Below, one piece after another: positions 17,379 to 26,520 of a DNA stretch of 64,000 bases (its first letter is position 1; each line of letters opens with the position of its first letter). Both the position numbers and the translations under genes were made by a program. Location: the NCBI GenBank assembly GCA_963726315.1, contig CAVSBZ010000002.1, positions 186,001-250,000 of the forward strand, read 5' to 3'. The notes beneath the pieces are model-generated. The model worked only from the letters and a program-made list of their open reading frames with translations. It had not been told where the DNA came from and did no database searches. Source of the stretch: FEB-25 sp963726315 (GTDB taxonomy: Bacteria; Chloroflexota; Anaerolineae; Anaerolineales; UBA4823).

Positions 17379-18848
17379 TCAGACTTCGGGTGGTAGAGCT
17401 GGAAGAGATTCCATACCAAATTTATTGGCTGCATGTAAAGTGACTTCGCGGAGTTCTTTACGCAGTTCATCAGTTAGGTTATTCGGTTGGTATGTAGGTA
17501 TTAGTTTTTCTACACGATCTCGCGCTCTCTCGAAAGTAGATTTCTCTCCACGGGCTTTCCAACCATCAAATGACGCTCGATCTATTACCTCTGAGGGCAT
17601 GTACTGTTCCTCACGGAACCATTTACGAGTATGAGCTAAAGTCAAAAAATCTCCTTTATGCCCGCTCTTCTGCATCAAATTGAGTGCAATCGGATCGTCA
17701 CGCACAATGATCCCTTTCACAAAGCGTTTGACCATGCCGATCATTTCAGCATCGATGACTAGTTTTTCATAGCTTAAACACAATTCAAGGTCCATCATCC
17801 CACAACCAGAAATGATATTTGCCCCAGAAAGAGCTGCGACAAAATTACTCCCCATTGACTCAAGCCCGCATTGAGTATCGATAATTTTTGCATCACTCAT
17901 ACCCATATATGCATGTGTCGGTAGTCCCAAAGCTTTACCAATTTGTACATAGGCAGAACTGATCATCCAGGTTTCGACAGCTCCCATGGGTGTAGATCCT
18001 TCCCGCATGTCGAATATTGCCGGTGAACCTCCCCAAACAATGGGAGCTCCGGCTCTCGCTAATTGGTGAATAACCACTCCACTCAAGGATTCAGCGGCAT
18101 GTTGAACAACTGCTCCTGCAAGAGTCACCGGTGCAGTTGCTCCAGCAAGTGGCATAGAAATTAGTTGCGCAGGGATCAAGAAATGAGCGCAATCAATAAG
18201 ATTTTGGCACGTAAAATCACTCCATAACAAGGGCGGAGATGGGCAAACATCGAATACGGCTGTCGGTTTGTTTGCAAAGGCATCGTCGCCCCCAGCAACA
18301 AGCGAAAGCATTTCTTTCATTGTCCACCAGGTATCTTTTCGAAAAGCCCCAGTAATGATTGGCTTCTTCATATAATTTAAAGCCAGATAGAGACGATAAA
18401 GATCACCAATTTCTGGAACAACATCTGAGCACACAAATGCTGTACTTTGAGCATCAATTTGAGGCAGGGTTTCTACAAGTTTGGTAAATTTAATATAATC
18501 GTCAGTTTTGGGTGAACGAGGGCGTTCGGTCTGGCTGTCGATGATCGTCAAACCACCTGATCCTGGATCAAAGTGGATTTTATCGCCAAAGTAATGAACT
18601 GCGGCATTTCCATTCAGATCAAATAATGTAAAGTCTTTCGGAGCGGTTTGTAAAGCTTGTCGGATAATGTTTTCTGGAATATATGCCACCTGAGCTTTAA
18701 AATCCACTTTGGCATTTGCGTTGGCCAACAACTCTAATGCTTCTTGATTGTGAATACGTATCCCTGGATTTTCCAAGATCGCAATCGCTTCAGAAATAAT
18801 TTGCCTAACCAAATCATCGTCAAGCATTTGTAGCTTCGGAATTAACAT
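17379..18848 (-). CDS. MttB-family corrinoid methyltransferase 2
   Basis: A 489-residue second MttB-type protein without an amber codon. It shares the family layout with MttB 1 but is clearly divergent: HFDPGSGGLTIIDSQTERPR (about 91-110) replaces the HNGGSVPNF segment, and SGCGMMDLELCLSYEKLVID replaces SGAGTMDSGMTATL. The two enzymes therefore probably act on different substrates or on successive methylation states. It follows corrinoid protein 2 by 67 bases, its likely partner. Confidence 0.87.
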   Translation of the reverse strand: MLIPKLQMLDDDLVRQIISEAIAILENPGIRIHNQEALELLANANAKVDFKAQVAYIPENIIRQALQTAPKDFTLFDLNGNAAVHYFGDKIHFDPGSGGLTIIDSQTERPRSPKTDDYIKFTKLVETLPQIDAQSTAFVCSDVVPEIGDLYRLYLALNYMKKPIITGAFRKDTWWTMKEMLSLVAGGDDAFANKPTAVFDVCPSPPLLWSDFTCQNLIDCAHFLIPAQLISMPLAGATAPVTLAGAVVQHAAESLSGVVIHQLARAGAPIVWGGSPAIFDMREGSTPMGAVETWMISSAYVQIGKALGLPTHAYMGMSDAKIIDTQCGLESMGSNFVAALSGANIISGCGMMDLELCLSYEKLVIDAEMIGMVKRFVKGIIVRDDPIALNLMQKSGHKGDFLTLAHTRKWFREEQYMPSEVIDRASFDGWKARGEKSTFERARDRVEKLIPTYQPNNLTDELRKELREVTLHAANKFGMESLPALPPEV

Positions 18849-18915
18849 AAAAGACTCCTATGGAAACTATTTTTGGATATTGTGCTTATATTATCGTTGG
18901 ATTAGATATTCTAAA

Positions 18916-19563
18916 TTATTGACCGAGTAATTGTTTTGCAACCTTGATCGCACCTATGGCATCTTCACTATAACCGTCTGCACCAATTTGATTGACCCAT
19001 TCTTTAGTCACGGGTGCACCACCCACCATTACCTTTACCTTGGAGCGTATGCCAATATCCTCAAGTGCTTCTATGACATCTTTTTGATGTACCATTGTGG
19101 TTGTAAGTAATGCACTCATGGCAACAATATCGGCATTTACTTCTCGAACCTTATCCACCACTTTCATCACTGGCACATCCACACCTAGATCGAAAACCTT
19201 GAAACCAGCTGAAGATAGCATTGTTCCTACTAATGTTTTTCCAATTTCGTGGATATCGCCTTCAATGGTACATAGAACTACCTTGCCCAACATCTTCCGC
19301 TCGGTACCAAGCCTGGCTAATTCTGGTTCCAACACAGCCACTGCTGCCTTCATTGCTTCTCCCGCCATGACAAGCTCAGGCAGATAAGCATCTCCATTAG
19401 CAAAGGCTTCACCGACTTTATTAACCCCAATTACGTAGCCTTGTGATATAGCTTCAAGAGGATCGATACCTTGGGCAATTGCCTGCTGTGCTAGCTCTAA
19501 AGCAATTTCACTATCTCCATCAATGATACTTTGCGCCATATCCTGAAATAATTGGTTTGTCAC
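18916..19563 (-). CDS. corrinoid protein 2 (MttC/MtbC-like)
   Basis: A 215-residue protein with the same two-domain build as corrinoid protein 1: helical cap 1-90 and cobalamin domain 92-212 with D103, H105 and G108 in D-x-H-x-x-G. It starts 21 bases after the regulator gene and precedes MttB 2, so the three form one operon. Having a separate carrier for each methyltransferase suggests two independent methyl-transfer routes. Confidence 0.92.
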   Translation of the reverse strand: MTNQLFQDMAQSIIDGDSEIALELAQQAIAQGIDPLEAISQGYVIGVNKVGEAFANGDAYLPELVMAGEAMKAAVAVLEPELARLGTERKMLGKVVLCTIEGDIHEIGKTLVGTMLSSAGFKVFDLGVDVPVMKVVDKVREVNADIVAMSALLTTTMVHQKDVIEALEDIGIRSKVKVMVGGAPVTKEWVNQIGADGYSEDAIGAIKVAKQLLGQ

Positions 19564-19584
19564 AGTGTTCTCCTCGGTGTATAT

Positions 19585-20220
19585 TTAATAATTAATCATG
19601 ATTCTTGAGAGTGTATTCTGTAGGTGATTTTTCATTTCCTCTTGGCTCATAGCCTTATCTCTTTTCTTTAATGCCATGAGTATATTCTCGTGTTGGGATG
19701 AATTTATGATAAAAGGATCAAGTGATAATGCCCGTTCAACCATTTCTAGCTGTTGTTGAATCAAGGATGCCAGGATAGTATTTCCAGAAGTTTTCGCAAT
19801 CATCATATGGAATTCCTGATTTAGCCTAAAAGCTTCAGGTTGGATAATCCGGCTAGCTTGATTAATTGGAATTCGCTGCTCTTCTTTATTATTTCTTTCC
19901 AATGCCTCAAAATCTTCATCTTTCATATGTTCCGAAGCTAAACCAATTGCATCAACCTCTAATACTATTCTGATATGGAACATTTCTTTTACATCGCGAA
20001 TCGATGGCTTGGTGACCATATATCCTACACGAGGTAATGATTCTAAAAATTGCTCATGGGTTAAAACAACCAAAGCTTCTCGTGTAGGTGTCTTGCTCGT
20101 TCCAAATCGCGAGCATATTTCATCAATGTTTATGATGTCACCAGGTTTTAGATCGCCAGAAATGATAGTTTGGCGTATTCTTTGGTACGCTTGTTCTGAT
20201 TGTGTAGGTAAATTTTTCAT
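19585..20220 (-). CDS. FadR-subfamily GntR regulator
   Basis: A 211-residue transcription factor. Winged helix-turn-helix at about residues 8-72 (AYQRIRQTIISGDLKPGDII, then TSKTPTREAL), then an FCD ligand domain (75-205) with the metal-binding type of histidines and acidic residues (NQEFHMMIAKTSGN). FCD domains sense small organic acids, amino acids or sugars acids. It heads the operon with corrinoid protein 2 and MttB 2 and diverges from the GcvP-like operon, so it is the natural regulator of both. The palindrome at 20,268 lies 48 bases before its start. Confidence 0.9.
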   Translation of the reverse strand: MKNLPTQSEQAYQRIRQTIISGDLKPGDIINIDEICSRFGTSKTPTREALVVLTHEQFLESLPRVGYMVTKPSIRDVKEMFHIRIVLEVDAIGLASEHMKDEDFEALERNNKEEQRIPINQASRIIQPEAFRLNQEFHMMIAKTSGNTILASLIQQQLEMVERALSLDPFIINSSQHENILMALKKRDKAMSQEEMKNHLQNTLSRIMINY

Positions 20221-20267
20221 ACAATTTAGTTGATTTTAATATTGATGGAGGATATAATAATTATATG

Positions 20268-20281
20268 TATAATATATTATA
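20268..20281. promoter_or_regulatory. perfect 14-bp palindrome, candidate FadR-type operator
   Basis: TATAATATATTATA, identical to the site at 6793-6806. It lies between the regulator gene (minus) and the GcvP-like operon (plus), closer to the regulator, as expected for autoregulation. It contains TATAAT on both strands, so it may overlap the regulator's own -10 box. Confidence 0.5.
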
Positions 20282-20650
20282 AGCATATTGAGGGATATGT
20301 CAATAATCCAAATGCCCGAATGTTACACCAACGCCTGCTGCACCAATACGTGAAATGAATTATTACCCGAACATACATTATTCACATAATCATTAGAGAA
20401 TTGATGACATACATATTAAATTATCCTTGAGACGTAAAAATGTTTATAAGAGATCATTCAGCTGGGTGAAATATATCGATATTCGAACCGAGCTGCAGCA
20501 ATTATTGTTACCATTAAATCTCATTTATCTATTACTGTTATGTATTGGCCTGTAAAACTGCAGATAGTAATCAACTCGACAGGTTTATATAATATCGAGA
20601 CCAACTAATCAGGCGTTTCACACACAGAAATATTAATAAAGGAGGAATCA
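20282..20650. other. divergent promoter region of the GcvP-like operon
   Basis: About 370 bases of AT-rich DNA without a gene. Only the GGAGG ribosome site of the downstream gene is clear. Confidence 0.4.
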
Positions 20651-22045
20651 ATGGCACCAAAGAAAATTGTCTATCCGTACATCCCTAACTCTGAACCAAA
20701 GATTAAAGCTCAAATGCTCAAAGATGTTAATGCTTCCAGCGTGGATGAGTTTTATGGAGACATCCCTACTGAGTTACGTTTTAAGGGACAAATGAATTTG
20801 CCTGCACCATTCACCTCGGAATATGCCCTTCGCCGTCATATTGAAAAAATACTTGAAAAGAACAAAACAACCAAACAGTATCTAAATTTTTTAGGTGCTG
20901 GTTGTTACCAGCACCATGTTCCAGCTGTATGCGATGAAATAAACTCACGCGGAGAGTTCCTTACAGCATATGCCGGTGAACCATACGATGACCACGGTCG
21001 CTTTCAATCACTTTTTGAATACACTAGCATGATGGCTGAACTGCTTGAAATGGATGTTGTCAATGTTCCAACATATGATGGATTCCAGGCAGCTGCTACT
21101 GCATTGCGGATGGCTTGCCGTATCACAAACAGGAATAAAGTCTTATTGCCTGAAACTCTAGGTCGGGATTTATTATCAAAAATACGTGATTATCTTAAAT
21201 TCGATATCGAAATTATTTTGGTTAAGCATAATCCATTGACAGGTGGGATTGATTTACACCATTTAAAAGAATTACTCACCCCTGAAATAGCTGCCGTTTT
21301 CTTTGAAAATCCGTCATATCTCGGCTTTTTAGAAGTCAAAGGAACTGAAATTTCCGAAATAGCCCATAGTCATGACGCAATTTGCATTGTAAATGTGGAT
21401 CCAATTTCATTGGGGGTACTAGAACCCCCCATACAATATGGAGCTGATCTTGTCGTCGGTGATATCCAACCACTGGGAATGCACATGTCATATGGCGGTG
21501 GCCAGGCAGGATTTATTGCCAGTCGAGATGACGAAAAATATGTCATGCAATATCCCTCACGTCTATTCGGTATTGTCCCAACCATAGTAAAAGGCGAGTA
21601 CGGATTTGGTGATGTGGCTTATGAGCGTACATCATTTGCAAAGCGTGAGGAAGGCAATGAATGGGTTGGCACGGCGTCGGCATTATGGGGAATTACAGCC
21701 GGAGTTTATCTTGCATTGATGGGACCTCAAGGTATGAAGGAAATCGGTGAAGGAATTTTATATCGTTCACAATATGCGAAGCAGGAAATGAGCAATCTAG
21801 CTAATGTAAGCACTGAGGTGTTTGAAGCACCATATTTCAAAGAGTTTATAGTCAATTTTGATAAGACTGGAAAGACAGTGGCTGAAATTAATCATAGTTT
21901 ACTTGAAAGAAATATTTTTGGTGGGAAAGATTTAAACCATGATTTTCCCTGGCTGGGTGAAAGTGCATTGTACTGCTTTACTGAGGTACATACCAAAGAA
22001 GATATCGATCAGTTGGTCTCTACTTTAAAGGAGGTGTTGGTATGA
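20651..22045 (+). CDS. glycine dehydrogenase subunit 1-like (GcvPA homologue)
   Basis: A 464-residue homologue of the N-terminal half of P-protein, which with GcvPB decarboxylates glycine using PLP and passes aminomethyl to lipoyl-GcvH. Recognisable: FLGAGCYQHHVPAVCDEI (about 78-95), FEYTSMMAELLEMDVVNV, and the GGQAGFIASRDD segment. It departs from ordinary GcvPA in the loop after LTAY: AGEPYDDHGRFQ stands where TPYQPEISQGTLQ is usual (compared from memory). No gcvH, gcvT or lpd is nearby. It overlaps gcvPB-like by four bases. The substrate may not be glycine. Confidence 0.85.
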   Translation: MAPKKIVYPYIPNSEPKIKAQMLKDVNASSVDEFYGDIPTELRFKGQMNLPAPFTSEYALRRHIEKILEKNKTTKQYLNFLGAGCYQHHVPAVCDEINSRGEFLTAYAGEPYDDHGRFQSLFEYTSMMAELLEMDVVNVPTYDGFQAAATALRMACRITNRNKVLLPETLGRDLLSKIRDYLKFDIEIILVKHNPLTGGIDLHHLKELLTPEIAAVFFENPSYLGFLEVKGTEISEIAHSHDAICIVNVDPISLGVLEPPIQYGADLVVGDIQPLGMHMSYGGGQAGFIASRDDEKYVMQYPSRLFGIVPTIVKGEYGFGDVAYERTSFAKREEGNEWVGTASALWGITAGVYLALMGPQGMKEIGEGILYRSQYAKQEMSNLANVSTEVFEAPYFKEFIVNFDKTGKTVAEINHSLLERNIFGGKDLNHDFPWLGESALYCFTEVHTKEDIDQLVSTLKEVLV

Positions 22046-23628
22046 ATAACATTACCTTTGAGCGTTTTACGGATGGCAAACCAAATCTTCGTCGTTTCCA
22101 CCAAGCACGGTGGGATGAACCAGTCATTTTTGAGCTAGGCCAGCCTGGTCAGCGAGGGATTTTAGTACCCGAGGTAGATGAAGGAATTAAGTCTCAAGTG
22201 GGGAACCCACTGAAGGGGATACCAGATTCACTACTTCGTAAGACCCAGCCCCAATTACCTGAAATGTCACAGCCGGCCGTATTAAGACATTATGTCCATT
22301 TATCTCAAGAAACATTAGGAGTGGATTGCAATATTGATGTTGGGCAGGGCACCTGCACGATGAAATATAGCCCGAAGATAAACGACCAGCTAGCCCGGAT
22401 GGACGAACTAACAGAATTACACCCATTACAAGATGAGTCGACTGTACAAGGCATCCTCGAGGTCTTTTGGCGTTTTGAGCAAGTTTTGAAAGAAATTTCA
22501 GGGTTGGATAGGTTCACGCTACAGCCTGGCGCAGGTTCTGCTGCAATCTATACCAATGCGAGCATCATCCGTGCTTATCATGCTTCAAGGGGAGAGATAG
22601 ACAAACGAGATGAAATCATAACAACGATTTTCTCGCACCCATCAGATGCTGCTTGTGCAAAGGTGGCAGGGTTTAAAGTGATCACTCTCTATCCTGATAA
22701 AGACGGTTATCCTGACATAGAGGCATTGCGTGCTGCCATATCTCAGAGGACCGCAGGTCTTTTAATAACTAACCCGGAAGATACCGGTATTTTTAATCCA
22801 AAAATCGCTGAATTCACCGAACTTGTCCACGCCGCAGGGGGATTGTGCTCCTATGACCAGGCAAATGCGAATGGTATCCTGGGTATAACACGTGCTCGTG
22901 AGGCAGGGTTTGATCTGTGTCATTTTAACCTACATAAAACCTTCTCAACCCCGCATGGATGCGGGGGCCCCGCTGTTGGCGCAACAGGTGTTACAGAAAA
23001 ATTGGTGCGATTCCTACCTGTCCCATTGATTGACTTTAATGGTCTGAGTTATTTACTAAATTATGACCTGCCAGATAGCATTGGAAAAATCCGTCCATTC
23101 TATGGGGTAGCACCAGCGGTTTTAAAAGCCTATGCGTGGGTGATGTCACTGGGGGCTGAAGGACTGCGTGAGGTGGCAGAGGTAGCGGTATTAAACAATA
23201 ATTACCTGCTTCATAAGATCCAGGCAATCCAAGGAGCAAGCGCTCCATATGCTACAGGGAAACATAGGATTGAGCAGGTAAGGTATTCTTGGGAAAAACT
23301 ATACGAAGATACTGGTATCCATTCAGACGAACTGGGCATCCGCGCGGCTGATTTTGGGGTACATTATTGGACAAGCCACCACCCATACGTGGTACCGGAA
23401 CCTTGCACGCTTGAACCCACAGAGTCATACTCGAAAGAAGAATTAGATGAATATGCCGCTGTTATTGAAAACGTCGCGAACGAAGCGTACACCCATCCAG
23501 ATGTTGTGAAAACTGCTCCACATAACAGCACTGTCCATACAATTAACCACCATCCTCTTGACGACCCAAAGCAGTGGTGCATCACCTGGCGCTCTTATAA
23601 ACAAAAAACTCAACAGGAAAACCGATAA
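22042..23628 (+). CDS. glycine dehydrogenase subunit 2-like (GcvPB homologue)
   Basis: A 528-residue homologue of the C-terminal half of P-protein, carrying the PLP lysine K299 in NLHKTFSTPHG. The glycine loop after it reads GCGGPAVGATG, whereas ordinary GcvPB has GGGGPGAGPVG (from memory), so the substrate or lipoyl-partner side is altered. The C-terminal small domain (about 400-500) is conserved (VVPEPCTLEPTESYSKEELD). The ATG overlaps the previous stop, so the subunits are coupled. It is slightly longer than the usual 480-500 residues. Confidence 0.86.
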   Translation: MNNITFERFTDGKPNLRRFHQARWDEPVIFELGQPGQRGILVPEVDEGIKSQVGNPLKGIPDSLLRKTQPQLPEMSQPAVLRHYVHLSQETLGVDCNIDVGQGTCTMKYSPKINDQLARMDELTELHPLQDESTVQGILEVFWRFEQVLKEISGLDRFTLQPGAGSAAIYTNASIIRAYHASRGEIDKRDEIITTIFSHPSDAACAKVAGFKVITLYPDKDGYPDIEALRAAISQRTAGLLITNPEDTGIFNPKIAEFTELVHAAGGLCSYDQANANGILGITRAREAGFDLCHFNLHKTFSTPHGCGGPAVGATGVTEKLVRFLPVPLIDFNGLSYLLNYDLPDSIGKIRPFYGVAPAVLKAYAWVMSLGAEGLREVAEVAVLNNNYLLHKIQAIQGASAPYATGKHRIEQVRYSWEKLYEDTGIHSDELGIRAADFGVHYWTSHHPYVVPEPCTLEPTESYSKEELDEYAAVIENVANEAYTHPDVVKTAPHNSTVHTINHHPLDDPKQWCITWRSYKQKTQQENR

Positions 23629-23634
23629 GAAAAT

Positions 23635-24750
23635 ATGAGACGTATTGGGCTGATCGTAAATCCGGTTGCTGGGTTGGGTGGACGCGTTGGATTAAAAGGA
23701 AGTGATGGCTGGGACATACAGCTAAAAGCTCTTGAGCTTGGCGCTATTCCCCATGCAAACGACAGAACGGTGGAGACATTACAACTTCTCCTACCCATGA
23801 AGGCTGATCTGGAAATCCTGACTTATCCTGGAAATATGGGTGAAATTGCTGTAAAAAAAGCAGGATTTGTACCTTGTGTATTGGGTCAAATTGTATTCGA
23901 CCATACCACAGCAGAAGACACAAAGAGGGCTGTGAAAGAATTAATGAATAAGGATTTAGCGCTCCTAATGTTTACTGGAGGTGACGGAACAGCTCGAGAT
24001 GTATATGCAGCTGGGGGATCGGAAATCCCCGCATTAGGTATTCCTGCAGGAGTGAAAATCCATTCAGCAGTATACGCTATTCATCCTCGAGCTGCTGGAG
24101 AACTGGCGATAGCTTACTTGCGTGAGGAGGCGATATTAAACCTTGTTGAAGTAATGGATGTTGATGAAGAAGAATTCCGACAAGGACGTGTATCTCCGAA
24201 GCTTTATGGATTTCTCAGGGTGCCATATTTACAGAGATTTGTGCAAGGAGCCAAGGCAGCGAGTCCCAAAATATTGTCTTCTGCATTAAAAGGTATTGCC
24301 GAAGACTTGTCTGAGCAGATGTTTCCTGGAACGATGTATATTTTCGGTCCCGGTTCGACCACACAAGCAATATGTAAATATCTCGGTATGGAAAAAAGCC
24401 TACTAGGAGTGGATGTCTGCTTGGACGGCAGAATCATAGCTATGGATGCTAGCGAATCCCTTCTGCTAAGCCTTCTGGCAAGTGACTGTCGAGCCGAAAT
24501 CATTCTCACACCGATTGGTGGACAGGGTTGTCTCTTCGGACGTGGAAACCAACAGATCAGCCCTGCGATAATCCATAAGGTAGGTAAGACACACCTCCAC
24601 ATTGTTAGCACACCCGAGAAGCTATATGCGCTGAAAGGGCATCCATTGTGGGTTGATACTGGAGACCAGACATTAGATAAAATGCTTTGCGGCTATTTTC
24701 CAGTTATTACGGGATATAAAGAAAGTATTATGTACAAGGTCACTACATAA
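23635..24750 (+). CDS. ATP-NAD kinase-like protein (AcoX family)
   Basis: A 371-residue protein of the NAD-kinase/diacylglycerol-kinase fold. Signature: GLIVNPVAGLGGRVGLKGSD at the N-terminus and MFTGGDGTARDV (the GGDG nucleotide motif) near residue 115. It is longer than housekeeping NAD kinases and resembles AcoX, a protein encoded with acetoin dehydrogenase genes and of unsettled function. It starts six bases after the GcvPB-like stop, so it is the third gene of that operon. It may phosphorylate NAD or another small molecule; that is inference. Confidence 0.8.
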   Translation: MRRIGLIVNPVAGLGGRVGLKGSDGWDIQLKALELGAIPHANDRTVETLQLLLPMKADLEILTYPGNMGEIAVKKAGFVPCVLGQIVFDHTTAEDTKRAVKELMNKDLALLMFTGGDGTARDVYAAGGSEIPALGIPAGVKIHSAVYAIHPRAAGELAIAYLREEAILNLVEVMDVDEEEFRQGRVSPKLYGFLRVPYLQRFVQGAKAASPKILSSALKGIAEDLSEQMFPGTMYIFGPGSTTQAICKYLGMEKSLLGVDVCLDGRIIAMDASESLLLSLLASDCRAEIILTPIGGQGCLFGRGNQQISPAIIHKVGKTHLHIVSTPEKLYALKGHPLWVDTGDQTLDKMLCGYFPVITGYKESIMYKVTT

Positions 24751-25750
24751 GGAGAGGCAATAAATATATATAAAATTTATCAACAACAGTAATTTGAATA
24801 TTTAGTACCCAAAATGACCTTGGAAAAGCCCGTATGGTGCAAATATTCCGTCTATTCAGAATGCACATAAATATTTCATTAACCCAAAAGTAATCCTAAG
24901 AAATTCTATGGATGAGTGAAACAGCCAGGACAGGTTTCTTGGTCAGGGGAACGAAAGAGAAAAGTGAAGACGATGTTTTTCAAGGACGTCATTTGCATCA
25001 AATCACCATTTGGACAGGTTTGCGGATCGCCTTTCCTTGCTTCTTACCGATGCATATTGGAGAACACTGCGGGACCAATTGGGTACAGATATGCTGAAGC
25101 AATATGCAACGAGCGTAGCGAGTTGTATGGTGATTTTGGAACAAAATAGACGTAATAGAAAGTATTTTCCCTCTTTTCCCCTATCTGCACATCTATAACA
25201 ATGAAGAGTTCGAGGGTTCGCATCCCTCCAGGTCCACCTAACTACCCTAAGAAATGGTCTCGCCTGAGTCGATAGCCCCCCAACCATGGTAAACCAGTAG
25301 CTCCTGACTGAGGTAGATCTATAGCAATTTATCACTAGTGTTATCACCGTTTGGTTATAACCAATAATAAGAATTGCTTAAATTGGGTAACGTTGCTTTT
25401 AAGCTTGCGTGTGTAGCTCATAAGCGCTTCTTTGACTGGCAGGTCTTTAGAGACTTATCCTTCCACAGCTTGCTTGTATTATCTATCGAATTTACACTTG
25501 TGAGTTGAATCTATCAATCTAAATACAGAACAGATGGGGACAGACGACCAGGATTTCATTGACATGCCTGACAATCGCCCAGTTGGACCTGAGCGATATC
25601 ATACGCAGACACTCTGAACCTTAGCAACTGTTACATCCGGATTGATAGCCGGCAGCAACGTCAAAATTTTACGCAAGGCGGGGAGGAGCCTGTCTCCGGA
25701 GCGGAGCGAGGAGACGGGATTCGAACTTTAGTCCCCTTGAGGGATCTAAC
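24751..25750. other. gene-free kilobase left of the tRNA-derived array
   Basis: No credible gene. Bases 25,013-25,043 repeat the short sequence seen at 2456 (TTTGCGGATCGCCTTTCCTT). A tRNA 3'-end-like fragment lies at 25,212-25,239. Bases 25,678-25,735 hold a GC-rich hairpin (GTCTCC/GGAGAC) and a first imperfect tRNA-like GGGATTCGAAC, the left border of the array. Confidence 0.4.
25212..25239 (+). other. tRNA 3'-end-like fragment
   Basis: GAGGG-TTCGCAT-CCCTC forms a perfect five-pair T-arm, followed by seven bases (CAGGTCC), A, CCT, the order expected of a tRNA acceptor end. The T-loop has C where A58 is invariant, and no matching 5' half (GGACCTG) lies upstream. It is either a dead tRNA remnant or an attachment-site scar. 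Confidence 0.35.
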
Positions 25751-26440
25751 ACCCTTCGCGGGTGCCCGCGGCGGACAAGTTGGTGTACTTCTGGCGGGGA
25801 GGGCTGGGTTCGAAATACACACCCCCTGTGGGTGCCCGCGGCGGACAAGTTGGGGTACTTCTGGCGGGGAGGGCGGGGTTCGAAATACACACCCCCTGTG
25901 GGTGCCCGCGGCGGACAAGTTGGGGTACTTCTGGCGGGGAGGGCGGGATTCGAAATACACACCCCCTGTGGGTGCCCGCGGCGGACAAGTTGGTGTACTT
26001 CTGGCGGGGAGGGCTGGGTTCGAAATACACACCCCCTGTGGGTGCCCGCGGCAGACAAGTTGGTGTACTTCTGGCGGGGAGGGCTGGGTTCGAAATACAC
26101 ACCCCCTGTGGGTGCCCGCGGCGGACAAGTTGGTGTACATCTGGCGGGGAGGGCTGGGTTCGAAATACACACCCCCTGTGGGTGCCCGCGGCGGACAAGT
26201 TGGTGTACTTCTGGCGGGGAGGGCTGGGTTCGAAATACACACCCCCTGTGGGTGCCCGCGGCGGACAAGTTGGTGTACTTCTGGCGGGGAGGGCTGGGTT
26301 CGAAATACACACCCCCTGTGGGTGCCCGCGGCGGACAAGTTGGTGTACATCTGGCGGGGAGGGCTGGGTTCGAAATGCACACCCTTCACGGGTGCCCGCG
26401 GCGGACAAGTTGGTGTACTTCTGGCGGGGAGGGCGGGATT
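25751..26440. repeat. tandem array of ten 70-bp tRNA-Ser-derived units
   Basis: Unit starts, taken at GGTGCCCGCG, are 25,761, 25,831, 25,901, 25,971, 26,041, 26,111, 26,181, 26,251, 26,321 and 26,391: an exact 70-base period. Each unit holds about 30 bases identical or nearly identical to the 3' end of the neighbouring tRNA-Ser(GCT) (CCA, acceptor 3' strand and half the T-arm, read on the minus strand) plus about 40 bases of unrelated spacer. Outer copies carry ACCCTTCRCG; inner copies ACCCCCTGTG. Only a few point differences separate the units, so the expansion is recent. Because 70 is not a multiple of three, open frames through it are spurious. Confidence 0.95.
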
Positions 26441-26515
26441 CGAACCCGCGGCGGAGGTTTTAGCCCCCGCACTCACTTAGCAGGCGAGCCCAATCGGCCA
26501 CTCTGGCACCTCCCC
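26422..26515 (-). tRNA. tRNA-Ser(GCT)
   Basis: It folds as a class II tRNA on the minus strand: acceptor GGGGAGG with CCTCCCC, a D-arm, anticodon loop with GCT, a long variable arm as expected for serine, and T-arm CGGGTTCGAATCCCG. The CCA end is encoded (26,422-26,424). Its last 30 or so bases are the sequence multiplied in the adjoining array. Confidence 0.93.
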
Positions 26516-26520
26516 GTAGG

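Noticed and set aside
25003..25347. 114-codon minus-strand frame in the gap before the array
   Set aside because: No ribosome site, crosses the dispersed repeat and the tRNA-like fragment.
25751..26440. CRISPR array
   Set aside because: Whole 70-bp units are repeated with no unique spacers and no cas genes nearby.
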